From assembly GCA_025617375.2 (NCBI GenBank), contig JAMYGW020000009.1, positions 62,001 through 126,000 of the forward strand: 64,000 nucleotides of DNA. The letters run 5' to 3'. A program made the position numbers and the translations under genes. The stretch comes from Acarospora socialis. Taxonomy: Eukaryota; Ascomycota; Lecanoromycetes; Acarosporales; Acarosporaceae. Below the pieces are notes generated by a model. It worked only from the letters and a program-made list of their open reading frames with translations, did no database searches and was not told the origin of the DNA. Each line of letters begins with the position of its first letter. The first letter of the stretch is position 1. Positions 13,038 through 23,813 of this stretch are shown here, piece after piece.

Positions 13038-13624
13038 TGCGACAGTCAATGCGATCACACTTCTTTGCCCCCTCGGGATGTTGGCGCTGCAGGTGTTTGT
13101 TGAAGTATAACGACAGCGGATAATGCTACCTTGATCAATACACTAATCTTTCAACCGCTCGAGAAAGCGGTGAAGGCGATGAGCAGCGCGCAATGGACGT
13201 TGCGACAAGAACGCCATGGTCCAATTTGCGCCGCCTGAGCTGGCTGGGATCATTACCTATCGATGATGTCTTTGAGCTTGCAACTTCGGGTTTAGCTTCG
13301 ATATAAATGCGGGAAAATCTCGCTAATCTGATCGGCGGGATTGTTCCAGAATCGGTCTGGTCTTCGCCCTAATGCTCTCAAATACCTGCTCCAAGTTTTT
13401 AGAGCTTTGCCATTGTCTTGCCAACACAGTATGATTTATTAGAGAAAAGTTCCCTCTGATATTGAAAAGATGCATCGAGCCAATGGAATATGTACAAGCA
13501 TGTAGCCAAGATATGCCCAGAAGTGAACAAGACACAGGAGAATCTCTGAATGCAATGTGCAATGCCAAACACGCATCTAACGCTTAAAAACCCCTCTTCG
13601 TCATATACAGTCATTTACAGGCCG
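13038..13624. other. Spacer upstream of photolyase gene
   Basis: About 0.6 kb, containing the photolyase promoter and the 3' flank of the DUF3074 gene. Overlapping open frames at 13323-13614 on the minus strand are short, without family signature, and were not accepted. Confidence 0.5.
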
Positions 13625-16045
13625 TCACCCAACAAAGTTCGTCAGAGAGGAAGCCTGCCCTAGGATGGTGGATTCACGACTCCTCGCGCCGCCAACCTTA
13701 CCCAAGCCACCACCACTCTCCAAGCTACTACTCCTCGAGCGCGTTCCCTTCCTTCCACCCAACATCTCGTCCCGGACCTCCTTCAACAAACGCTTACCAT
13801 TATCGACCTTGCCCAGCCGTGCCGCCAGTGCCGTATTCTCTCTTTGCAATTCCCCAACCTGCCCCTGCAGAATGTCCCGTTCTTTCTTAACAACATCTAA
13901 CTCAGCTTTGACCTCGTCCTTCTCCCTCGATAGTCTTGCTTTCTCATCCTTGTCCTCCGCTTTCTTCCGCCTTTCTGCGAGCTTGGCGGCTTCCTTGCTC
14001 TTCTTGGCCTCCAGCTTGGCGACCTCTCTCTTGTACCTTTCTTCCTGTTTTGCTACCTCTTTGGCATGCTTCTCCTCCGCCTTCTTGATAGCCGCTTGCT
14101 CCTTGGACGTCAGTTCCTCGCGATCTTTCAACTCCTTCTCACGGGTCTTGGCCAGCCTTTCGTCTAGCTTCTTCTTGCGCTCATTGAGTTTCGCAAGCTC
14201 CTTCTCCTGGCCTATTAGAAGACCGTCTTTATTGTTTGAAGAAGTCGTCTTCGAAGAGATGGACCTGCTCTCCGCCTCCTCGTCACCAAGGTGTGAGTCT
14301 GCACTAGCAAAAGAAGCAATGGACGAAGTATCCATCACGGAAGATGCATCATCCTCATCTTTCGGACCATTGACCACCGGCTCTTCCACCTTTGGTGGGC
14401 TCGAAGGTTCCGTCTGCCCTTGATGACCAGGAAGATGATCCACAACGGCCTGCGGTGCGTAAGTCTCAAGGCCAGTATACGCTGCACTAGCAAGGTTTTG
14501 AAACATCCCACTTTGGACTGGCGCGGCTGTGGTTTGTTGCTGTGGTTCGACCAGCGGATCCTGCTTAGGCACGTTCACGTCGTCTGTACCTCCATTTAGG
14601 CCTGCCAAGTGGCCGTTGGTTTGGTAGTCTCGCAGATTCTTCTCCTCATGTGCTACATGCTCTCCGTTCGCTCTCTCTACAGCGTCCTCATCCCCTGATT
14701 GCGGATGCTCCACCTTGCACGCCCAATCCAGAAACTTGCCAGCGTCGGCAACGATGCTAGACGGCGTTCCTCTCTCCACCATCCACCTTGGCACACTACC
14801 GCCTGGATCACTCCGCGTTATCATAATCCATTCCACAGGATTTGTCTCGGCTTCATCGTCTTCGCCCTGATGTGTGTCCAACTGCTCGCCCTTTGCTGTC
14901 TGACCTCGGGATTCTGCAAAGGATATGGTTTTACCTCGTCTCCTGCCCTCTGATGCTTTCTCTCCCTGCTCTGACGCTGAAGAATGTGCAGCATGGCTAT
15001 CTTCACCGAGCTGGTGGTCGCTCGCACCGTCATGGTGCAATGGAAATGTACGCGATTTCTGGCTCGCATTCCTTAGTATAGCCTCCTTGTTGACTGTTGA
15101 AGATGTCGGTCGTGATTTGCCCGCTTCTAAGAGGTCTATGGCAGATGTCGACCGTTTCGGTTTTATTGGGATTTCTCTAATGAATTCGACAGACTCGTAC
15201 TCTCCTCTTATGAAGCCTTCCCGTGGTGGGCAATCCGGATGTAGGCAAGGTTTGGAAACAACCATGAAGTGACGTGGTTCGTGGGTAAAGTCATGATGTA
15301 TTGGTGAGGACGGTTTAGTTGAGGTTGACGATGAAGCGTCCTTTAGCGCAGTAGACGAAGTCAACAGGAGAGTCACGAAATCTCGAGGTGTTGTGGGACC
15401 AGGAAACTGGGCGGACAGATGGTAGACTATTCGTAGAACAGCAATTAACACCGACAATGGTAATACGCACACACCTACTCTTCGTCTCAGACTTGACTTA
15501 CCCTCCACTTTCCCCACACCCTCCACATTTACATTCTCCACTCTCCTCTCGCCTCCAATCCCTCGGATGTTGCCCTCGCCAGGTCCGCCTTGCACCTTCA
15601 ACGACTCCGGGAACTCCCTCTCTAAGCTCTTCTTCCACCGATTGAAACCCAGTCCCTCATGGACGCTTCGCCTCGCGAACCACGCACCTCTGCTATCCTT
15701 GCTTGAGAGCTTGAATACGGCAATGCCCAGAGGATTATCCTTCGCAGCTAGCTTGATAGGTTTGCCCCATTCCTTCTGTAGGGTGGCGTATTCTGGGGAG
15801 GGCGGTGGGGTTCGCGCAGAGGAGGCGGAGATCTGGGATGCATTGGATGCGGTAGAGGTTGTGGTGTTGGAGCGAGAGCGAGCAGCACTGGTTTCCTCGG
15901 CCGATGGCGGTGGGACGGACTCGAGGATGACTTGAGATTTGGCAAAGGCGTCTTGGAGGTAGGCTTTAAGTTCGGATTTCTCTTGTGGCACGGAAGAGAA
16001 TGGTGTAGGTGAGAGGGTCTGGAGAGCAGAGTGAAGAGCTGCCAT
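13625..16045 (-). CDS. DUF3074 (START-like) protein with C-terminal coiled coil
   Basis: The conceptual frame runs unbroken for 806 codons, but 15427-15501 is best read as a 75-nt in-frame intron (GTAAGT...AATAG). Removing it gives 781 aa and restores the run KVEVYHLSAQFPGPTTPRDF. The N terminus (MAALHSALQTLSPTPFSSVP, then KAYLQDAFAKSQVILESVPPP) and the central PRDFVTLLLTSS, HFMVVSKPCLHPDCPPREGFIRGEYESVEFIREIP are those of the fungal DUF3074 family, which has a START-like lipid-binding fold. A long disordered middle follows, then about 150 residues of Lys/Glu/Ala-rich coiled coil (KLNERKKKLDERLAKTREKE and on). DUF3074 proteins have no firm role; lipid binding is an inference from the fold. 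The start at 16045 is the first ATG and fits the family. Confidence 0.88.
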   Translation of the reverse strand: MAALHSALQTLSPTPFSSVPQEKSELKAYLQDAFAKSQVILESVPPPSAEETSAARSRSNTTTSTASNASQISASSARTPPPSPEYATLQKEWGKPIKLAAKDNPLGIAVFKLSSKDSRGAWFARRSVHEGLGFNRWKKSLEREFPESLKVQGGPGEGNIRGIGGERRVENVNVEGVGKVEGKSSLRRRVGVCVLPLSVLIAVLRIVYHLSAQFPGPTTPRDFVTLLLTSSTALKDASSSTSTKPSSPIHHDFTHEPRHFMVVSKPCLHPDCPPREGFIRGEYESVEFIREIPIKPKRSTSAIDLLEAGKSRPTSSTVNKEAILRNASQKSRTFPLHHDGASDHQLGEDSHAAHSSASEQGEKASEGRRRGKTISFAESRGQTAKGEQLDTHQGEDDEAETNPVEWIMITRSDPGGSVPRWMVERGTPSSIVADAGKFLDWACKVEHPQSGDEDAVERANGEHVAHEEKNLRDYQTNGHLAGLNGGTDDVNVPKQDPLVEPQQQTTAAPVQSGMFQNLASAAYTGLETYAPQAVVDHLPGHQGQTEPSSPPKVEEPVVNGPKDEDDASSVMDTSSIASFASADSHLGDEEAESRSISSKTTSSNNKDGLLIGQEKELAKLNERKKKLDERLAKTREKELKDREELTSKEQAAIKKAEEKHAKEVAKQEERYKREVAKLEAKKSKEAAKLAERRKKAEDKDEKARLSREKDEVKAELDVVKKERDILQGQVGELQRENTALAARLGKVDNGKRLLKEVRDEMLGGRKGTRSRSSSLESGGGLGKVGGARSRESTILGQASSLTNFVG

Positions 16046-17393
16046 GGTGCTGAAGTTGTCGGGAAAGTTTGTACATGCACATCAAGCTGTCGTAAAGGTC
16101 ATCAATAGTAGTGGTCAATAGAATGTGTGCCAAGAGATCAGAGGCCCGGTCGTTGGGTTAATGACGCAATTAACCCAAGAGGTTGCGCTGTGGCTGCTGA
16201 AGATGGAGTGATATTTCGGTTGATCGAGTGAAGTGCGTGTAGATGTACAATGCCATGGATCGAGTTGCAGCGCTCAGTTCAAGATCTTTGAAGAAGAGTA
16301 GTGGATTACCGTGTATGAGTTCCTGGTAGAATACTGGTACAGATATGACGCTGTGTGGGGAATCGTAGCGGAATGGTCCGTCATTCTTCGCTCAACCAAG
16401 ATTTACAGACTTGGCTCGTTCCGAACGTCACAAAGTGTAAGCGGATATAGATTCGATACAACAACAGTCCATTAAAACAGTCAGTCGATTTCACATGTTT
16501 GATTATGTTTAGAGTACTATAAGAAGTCCAGCTTCGATCCAGCATCCTTTTCCCTTCAATCAATGAAGAGCTCCTCCGGCTCCAGCCCGAAGCATAGGAG
16601 ATGAACCTATCCACTACGCCCAGCTCGCTTCAACTGGATACATACGAAGCAGAAGACTGCAAAAGAGAACCACAGATCCTCCCCGACGCTTCCGCCACGG
16701 ACGGAGAGCTCGACACGAATCTCATGCCCCGCGAACCAGTCTCCACTCGCTCGGGCGTAGCGAAACATTGTACAGCCATGCCAGATGTGTACATGTCCGC
16801 TGTAGTCGTCGTCATAGTCCACCACCGCGAGGATGCCAGCTGATAATCAATATCAAAATGGACAGATAACCGGGTATGTGGCCATTGCAGAGTGGGTCTA
16901 GCCAAGCTCGCAGGGCATACTCCCCATAGGACGACATCAGAAAGGATGGAACAGATATCCCAGCAGAACCAAACCGCCCTTGCCGTGAGGCTGCATATGT
17001 AAAATGCAAAACATATAAGCCTCCTGCAGTGATCGTCGAAAAGAAACATGTAGACCGACCGGCCGGTGATGCATTGTTGAAGAGACGAAAAACAGCAACG
17101 CTCGCTAAAAAGATGCAGCACAATAAAAAGACAGACCCCGATGTACGTAAAGACAGAGCTATCCAGCTCGAATCCAAGTCGCTAAATCGATCACACACCG
17201 TTCGTCGTGATAACACTGTTGATGCCCAGCAGCTCGCTCGTCGTCATCCTTTGATTCGATGCCACATGCCTTACAGAGCGTCTTACAGCACCCAGAGGGA
17301 ACTCCAGGTTGAGTGTCTGCCACTTCAGCCGGGCGAACTGCTCCAGGTTTGATTGCCCCCACTTCCGGAGTCGGAGTAATGCCGCAGTGATTG
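16046..17393. other. Spacer upstream of DUF3074 gene
   Basis: About 1.3 kb. A minus-strand run of open frames at 16607-17216 encodes hydrophobic stretches but has no ATG at its head and no family signature, so I did not call it. The rest shows nothing recognisable. Confidence 0.45.
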
Positions 17394-18440
17394 CTACATG
17401 GTGGTTCCGTACGGCAGGGTATATTCCTGATACCGGTCCCACCCGAAGCCACCGAAGCCAGCACTTGTGCTGCATTGCTGCTGCATAAGCATACTCGGCA
17501 TCGGAAGCTGAGGAATGGATGCGGACGTCATGGGCGCGCTATAGTATTGCGGAGCACTGTACCCAGCAGTGGTATATGGCTGACTGTACGACGGCGTCGG
17601 AGACGGAAGTTGGATCTCATTCAGGCCCATGGCGGCCCACATCGAAGACTGTGAATCTGCCGACGAGGTTGTACTGGGACTAGAAGGGACCACCTTCCAG
17701 GCTTCCATTGCCGTCGGGTGCGGAGGAGGTAGCGTTGGCTGCCACCAATTCTCCGCCCCCGACGAACTTGGTAGGAGTGGAGCAGGACGGACGACATCGA
17801 CGATCCTCGGTGGTGGTGGGAGTAATGGGAGGAACAAGCCCATGACGGCATTCTTCACTTCGTCACTCCTTCCACACAAAAGCTCACCAGCTCCGTCTTC
17901 CTCCAGGCCTTCCAGTGCCAGAGCGTTGGTACGGTAAACGAACTTGTTGGCGGCTTGAACGAAGTCTTCCTGCAGTTTCTTTAGTTGAATCTCCTTTTCG
18001 GACCAGTTCCAAGTATTGGCGGCCGTGTCGACTGAATAGATGTCTTTATGATATTCAACCAGAGATTCGATCGTCTCAGGCGTGAGCTTGAATGCGACTT
18101 CATTCTGCGAAACCATATCGACATGAACGACGTAAGCCTCGATGTGGATGAGCTGATAGTTGAACAAGGCTTCGATCAACGGGTTGGAATCCTTCCGGAG
18201 CTCCGAGTCCGGTGCCTTGGGTAACATGATCGAACACAGAGTCCATATGGCCGACGGCGATGACAAGGTCTCGGTGAGACACCTGAAATGTTGTGGCACG
18301 CTGTTCAGCGGTCGTTTGATCCGGTTAATCCGCTTCAAGGTTGCCGTCAACCATGGATCCACTTTCGTATTCAGGACGACATTTGGCGGTGATCGAGGCG
18401 CAAATGCGGCGGCGGACGCCGGTAATAATATCGTGGGCAT
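17394..18440 (-). CDS. Protein of unknown function, 348 aa, Pro/Ser-rich C-terminal half
   Basis: One uninterrupted frame of 348 codons opening with ATG at 18440 (MPTILLPASAAAFAPRSPPN). I do not recognise the family. The first 190 residues look folded and mostly helical (VDPWLTATLKRINRIKRPLN, FNYQLIHIEAYVVHVDMVSQ, LQEDFVQAANKFVYRTNALA). The rest is rich in Pro, Ser, Tyr and Met (LPSPTPSYSQPYTTAGYSAP and so on) and is probably disordered. There are no membrane segments, no zinc ligands and no catalytic signature. The overall form, a helical N-terminal module with a Tyr/Pro tail, is often seen in regulatory or adaptor proteins, but that is only a resemblance. A long pyrimidine-rich leader lies upstream on the coding strand. 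Confidence 0.75.
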   Translation of the reverse strand: MPTILLPASAAAFAPRSPPNVVLNTKVDPWLTATLKRINRIKRPLNSVPQHFRCLTETLSSPSAIWTLCSIMLPKAPDSELRKDSNPLIEALFNYQLIHIEAYVVHVDMVSQNEVAFKLTPETIESLVEYHKDIYSVDTAANTWNWSEKEIQLKKLQEDFVQAANKFVYRTNALALEGLEEDGAGELLCGRSDEVKNAVMGLFLPLLPPPPRIVDVVRPAPLLPSSSGAENWWQPTLPPPHPTAMEAWKVVPSSPSTTSSADSQSSMWAAMGLNEIQLPSPTPSYSQPYTTAGYSAPQYYSAPMTSASIPQLPMPSMLMQQQCSTSAGFGGFGWDRYQEYTLPYGTTM

Positions 18441-21400
18441 CACAGTGATATAGATATGTGGTCGGCAGGATGGTTGGTGGTATTTGCGATGCGTTGGTTA
18501 AGAAGAGAAGTGGAGAAGAAGAAGACGTAACACGAGTGGGTTGAGGTAGGACGGCGGCCCCAAGACGAGGGATTTAGTTTGCGCGCCTTGAAATCACAAC
18601 TTGTCTAGTGATGTAAGAAAATGAGAAAGACGAAGAGTGTGGAGGGGGAGTTAAAAAGAGAAACAAAAGCGGGCAAAGGTAACGAGATAATAAGAGGGGT
18701 GTCGAGGTAGAGAGGAGGAGAGAGTTGGAGGTGTACGAGTACCAGAGAAGGTAATGCCGAAGAAGGTGGTGGGGGTTGAGGAGAGCATGGTTGCTCTTAA
18801 GGTGTAGGTATTATTATTATCTTCCCTGGACTAAGGTATGATTCGGGCGGCGGCGGCGGGCAAAGTACCTACCTAGGCGAGGCGAAGTCCAGGTAAAAAG
18901 TATTTGACCATACCTGGTACGTATGCTGCATGGTAAGTTAAAGTATCGGAACTGTATTATTCAGATCCTAGGGAAGGTGCTCGCATCCTCGTCAAACTCT
19001 TTCGATTTCCCAGAGTCTGAGTGTACGGAAGATGTATGCACATGTCACAAACTTATTTACTCGAACCCCGTACTCTTACGCTGAAGTAAGAATCCAAACT
19101 CGACGCGCAGACGGTGGGTCTATGCGATGCGGCCGCGTTGACGACCGCCTCGGCCAGCCAGAAGTAGCCCCATCCATCCTGGCTGCACATCGTATTACGG
19201 ACAAGCAGGTAGTCGTAATGGGAAGAGGCAGTATGAGTGCGTAAAGTATTGTATCGTCCGTAAAGTAAGGAAAGCTGCACTGGTCCTCGTGCATGCAGAT
19301 ACTTGCCCAAGGCATCCATGATCTGACTGATTAGTGGGTCCTGACCGTGTAAGGAGTAAAGTAGATGTCGATGTCGCTATTGCAATCTATGTCATGCTCT
19401 TTTGTCGCTTTGATGCCTCTTCCTGCTCTGGTTCGTGAAGCCTGAGATTGATATGACGCCATGCTCAGCTTTGAGAGATTACGCCCCTGTCTTGATCGTA
19501 GTGGCGGACTGACTGAACCACAAGCTTCGCGTTTAGAGAAACAGGAAAGTGAACCGAGCGGAAAGTAGTACTAGTCAACGTTGAAAGGTCATGCCCACAA
19601 GCTCAAAGCAACAGTAGTCCATTCATCATTGCGGCGGTGGACCATGAGGACGCCTCAGTGCGGTCTCGCCGACCAGATCTGAGATGACTTGCATGTACCC
19701 GTATGTGCCTTAGTAGATTGCAATATAAGGTAGGCCATGTCGACAGGTATCAGTAAGGGATGGCAGTATCCGATCCTATTGTTCCTTGCTGCAACTGCCT
19801 GTATGTCAGATATATGCATAGCGCCGGTGCTGCATACTCGCCGGAGTCATCCTCCCACAGCGACACAACTCCATGATGCCGGCTATCAACGGGGGCATGT
19901 ACTGATGGAGAGTACCGTAGAGCACAGGCCAGACGGCGATACTACTCTTTTCGAACGGAAACTTTTCGGAATCCTGTCCTGGAGCCCCCGTGAGTAACTC
20001 TACTCTCTTTTTCCGGCCATGCCTTCGGATGGCGTTGAGGGTCGATGCTGTCACCGACTCTTCTTGACCAGTCGTTGGCGGCTGTTGAGGAGCGAATCCA
20101 TGTTAGCTGGTCCACTTCCCAGCTGAGAGTGTGTCATGCTTGGAAGACTTCTAGGTGCAGATTCGCTGACCGCTTTACGGTGCGAGGTGACACTTGAGGT
20201 CGGATCCCTGCTGTGAACAATGATTGGATCGAAAGGTTTCGCTAAATGGCCAGATGTCACGACCATCATGTGATTACGAGTACCCTACTCGAGTCTCCTG
20301 TCCTTACCTACCTAGACATGTAAGAGCACGCGCCGGAAGCCCTCGCGTGACCAGCACTAGAGTACTGTATGATGGCATGTTTTTTTTTCCACGTTAGATG
20401 TTGTCTCTTCAGGCTTCAATCTTCAGGTGTCAACGATGAGGCTGTGCTATCCACGCGTCATTATGCTGTGGCGGCCGAGAGGCTCAGCCTTAAGTATCAA
20501 CCCTCAACGGAGTTCGCCTCTAGAAAGAATCAAGGCAGTTGTCCGTCCCGAGGTTGCAATCCAGAACAGTGAGTCCCCAGACTATAACACCTAACACGTA
20601 TAGCTTGGTAGCGGAAGATCAAATTCTACGTCTTTGAAGACTTCTTTGATGTCTGTTAATAGCAAATAGCTAAACCGGAATATCGCCATGAATATTGCCT
20701 TTTCGTATCCGAGTATCTTACGGATACGCCTCGGCGCCTCATGATACAAGGGCTTGTACTGTAATTTACAGAGTATCGTGCGGCCCGTTTCACCCCCGAT
20801 CAAGCTGTTCCCAGATCCATGGTATGAGCCGATTGCCTATCGGTCAATCGATAACCTTGATAGCGTTGAGCCCTTCATAACCCTTCCCTTGGTGTCTGCA
20901 AACGCGTCCATCTAGTCCCCGCAATTCTCGTTTCTCGTTTCATGTTTCAGGTTCACGTCGCGCTCCTCAAAGTCAAGTCAGGTCAGGCCAGAAACCGCGA
21001 CCTACTGGAAAGATGGCCTTTGCCAATTCCCGATCTTGCTTCGTGTCTGTCTGCCTTGCCGTACTTCTCGTACCCTGGGGATTTTTATGCACTCACTGCG
21101 CCTCTATGCAAGCAAGGGTCTCGCGGCGAGTCACTGCCAAAGTACTGCAGACCCACAGCTACGGTACTGTACATTAAGGTGGTCAGAAGCTTTCATAGTT
21201 TTACGAATCCACTCGTGGCGAGATGGCAAAGTGGCGAACATATTGCAACATCAGCTGTGCAGGGATGGATGGGGAGGCAAGAGTCGTAAACAGCGTCTCA
21301 AAATCGTGGTCAGAAGGTTGATAGAGTCATCATCTGATCTATACTACGGGAAATGCCAGCTTAACCCCAAGCGATAGCTGGTCCTACAGACTACTTTGGT

Positions 21401-21836
21401 AGCTGCAGCATGGCTTGCAGTTCGGTTGAAGCCCAGATGTTTCAAGTTCAGCATCTTGGGGGCATAGAGACACTACCTTATATGAACGCGACGTGTTCCC
21501 ATCACTTCGACTTGAGTACTTGAGTGTACGAAGTACTCTACAGACTATGAGTCACCGTCGCGGTGTGAAGAAGCAAGCTAACGCCGACGCGCAAGAGCTA
21601 CCTTCGATATCCGAGTACGAAGCGCGTCTCCAGGAGCAAATCTATCCACGGGGCAGTTAACTCAACAGCATGTTTCAAGCTTTGAAGTTAATACTCAAGA
21701 GTCTCGGTGCCATCTCGATTGGACCCAGAGATTTGTCCACAGAGAGTCGCTGGTCGCATCCTACACGAAGGACCATTGTAACAGAACTGCTTCTACGCCG
21801 CTGCCATATCACAACCCATGAGTACATCATAACCTA
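18441..21836. other. 3.4-kb gene-poor spacer
   Basis: The longest spacer of the window. The left 350 bases are the leader/promoter of the 348-aa gene. Words of the CCTACCT family occur at about 18863, 19728 and 20300. Short open frames across 19032-21380 have no family signature on either strand. I found no terminal repeats, transposase motifs or RNA gene. Confidence 0.5.
18480..18790 (-). promoter_or_regulatory. Pyrimidine-rich leader/promoter of the 348-aa gene
   Basis: On the plus strand this stretch is almost only G and A (GAAGAGAAGTGGAGAAGAAG-like, GAGGTAGAGAGGAGGAGAGA-like), so the coding strand is C/T rich just upstream of the ATG at 18440. CT-rich tracts upstream of the start are a known mark of strongly expressed filamentous-fungal genes. 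The transcript start is not determined. Confidence 0.45.
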
Positions 21837-23433
21837 TCAGTAAACACCCGGCAAGATCCTCCACGGCACTCTCTTCCGATACTTCTCCCAGTCCTTACCG
21901 TATTTCCGCAAACACTTCTCCTCGTCCCTCATCTCGCGATGGATCAACAGCACAGCAAAGTAGATGACATAGAAATACGTAAAGACCATGCCCCAACCAC
22001 GCGCCTCACCCTGCACCACTTCCGTCTTGATCGGCGCGCCTCCGACGAAGCTGCCATCTACCGGCGACTGACCGTCCGAGATGGGCGCGGGCGAAGACCG
22101 CTGGATGAGATAACCTGCGATGCCCGTTGGCAGGCAATACGACCACGCCATGATCCAGTCGCCCAGGTAGTTGATGTGTCGGGCTGTACCCCACCAGCCG
22201 GAGACGAGGAGCTTGCTGCCAGATGCCGTCTCGATGTATTCCAGATGGGCGACTTTAGGGTCGTCGGGGTTGGTGCGGAAGCGGTTCTTTTCGTTGTTGG
22301 CGCTGCGGAAGATGTAGTATCCAAGTCCTTGCACGGTGAGGACAGCCAAGGTGCCGGAGATACCAAGGTGGACGGGATGGACGGAGAGATAGCGGGCTTG
22401 CAGGGAATAGATGAATGGGACCCATACGAGATCGCCAAACGCAAGCATGAAGCCGAAACCGTCTGTCGTGATGTCCATGGTCGTCAATATGGCCGGCTCC
22501 ATCCAGAGCGCATCAAACACGTAAACAGCTTGGAACGCGGTAATGAGGAGAATGCTGTCACTGATGTACCCGTGAAGGTGATACTGCCGTGCGATGAAAG
22601 CAAGATCCATAATGATCCACCCGAGCATGCCCGGCCGGAGCTCACAGAAGGCCTTGATATCGACCATGCCGAAGAAGGGAAGGGTAATACGCGGATTGAG
22701 CTCACGGCCGATGAACCAGTCGTAGACGAGGTTGCCCGAATAACCACCTGCTGCTAGCTCGCGGTGATCTGCATTCTTTGGCCTGACGGAGAAGCTGCGC
22801 ACGTAGACAAAACAAGCCAAAAAGAAGGCAATGCCTAGATTGGCCGTCAGTATCTGAGTGTAGTTATCCCAGATAAAAGTCCATAGAGGGAACTCGGATC
22901 CTTGGAGCATCGTCCCAGCCAACGTGACACCCATAATGACAACTGCCGAATTGAACGCTACAGAACACTTCAGTACTCTGATGGTGGTCAGATCCCAGAC
23001 GAGTCATACCATTGAACTTATAACGCAGTCTCCCTCCAGATTTCAGTCGCACACCTTCAACTTCCTCGCCTGGCAGAAAGGTCTGCAAGGACAGACTGAG
23101 GAGATAGTATGCCAGTACATAACCAGTAACTTTGAAACTACCCAAGCCAAGTATCCCATCCTTCGGCCATCCTATCTCCTGCTTCAGCTGTGCCAGGGTT
23201 AACGTCGACGGGTGCAGCACCGAGGGGACCGGACAGCCTGAAACTTCATTACAGAGGAAGCTCGCCGCGTAACAGACTAATGGCAGGCCGAACGTGAGAC
23301 CGTACACTCCGAGACTGGAAGCTTCAGCTCTTGAATTCCAGATCTGACATCCGGTAGGAGCTACTTACGGACCGCCAAACTCATAGCCGTGCGTCTCAGC
23401 AGGCATCACCGACTTGCGCTCGCTCTTCGACAT
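21837..23433 (-). CDS. ERG24: Delta(14)-sterol reductase ERG24
   Basis: NADPH-dependent reductase of the ER membrane that removes the C14-C15 double bond after lanosterol demethylation in ergosterol synthesis; it is the target of morpholine fungicides. Three exons (23369-23433, 23010-23314, 21837-22957) join in frame to 496 aa. The start gives MSKSERKSVMPAETHGYEFG, and the first intron falls inside EFGGP-LGVYG as in the family. Family marks are GNLVYDWFIGRELNPR, LCELRPGMLGW-like FCELRPGMLGW, LLVSGWWGTARHINYLGDW, and a C-terminal KYGKDWEKYRKRVPWRILPG. About eight or nine hydrophobic segments are present. ERG4 (C24(28) reductase) shares the fold, but the FCELRPG and AFNSAVVIMG regions fit ERG24 better. 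The gene is divergent from the Mrl1-like gene with 380 bp between the start codons. Confidence 0.93.
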
Positions 23434-23813
23434 TTTGGTTACTCGCTGAAGTAGTTGTTGGGCCTCCGGTAAGCTGCATGAACTGAAAACAGCAACGCCT
23501 AAAACGACGTCTCCAAGAGTAATTGTCTCTCAGACTTTCGAAGATTGACCAAGGCGCATTACCTACCTGGAAGTGATGATGTGGCCGACTTACCCAGGGA
23601 CCATAGCACGGGGAGCTAATGCAGGTTCAACCATGGAAGCCTAACATTACGGAGACCCAAGCGGCCACCAACAGCACAGAATAACTGCGCAACATCGTGG
23701 CCTCTTCGAATTGAGCGGCATCACAGCATCGGAGCTCTACAATTCCACGAGCCATCTCCACCGTACCGAGCCATCGAGCATTCTCCATTCATAACGCTCG
23801 CTTGCTCGCAAAG
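23434..23813. promoter_or_regulatory. Shared divergent promoter of ERG24 and the Mrl1-like gene
   Basis: Only 380 bp separate the two start codons, so both promoters must lie here. I do not see an unambiguous sterol-response element; none is claimed. Co-regulation of a sterol gene with an endosomal receptor gene is possible but not shown. Confidence 0.5.

Noticed and set aside
16607-17216. Hydrophobic minus-strand frames (CCIFLASVAVF, GGLYVLHFTYA) that could be a small membrane protein
   Set aside because: No ATG at the head, no family signature, and the hydrophobic stretches come from T-rich codons as expected by chance in a spacer.
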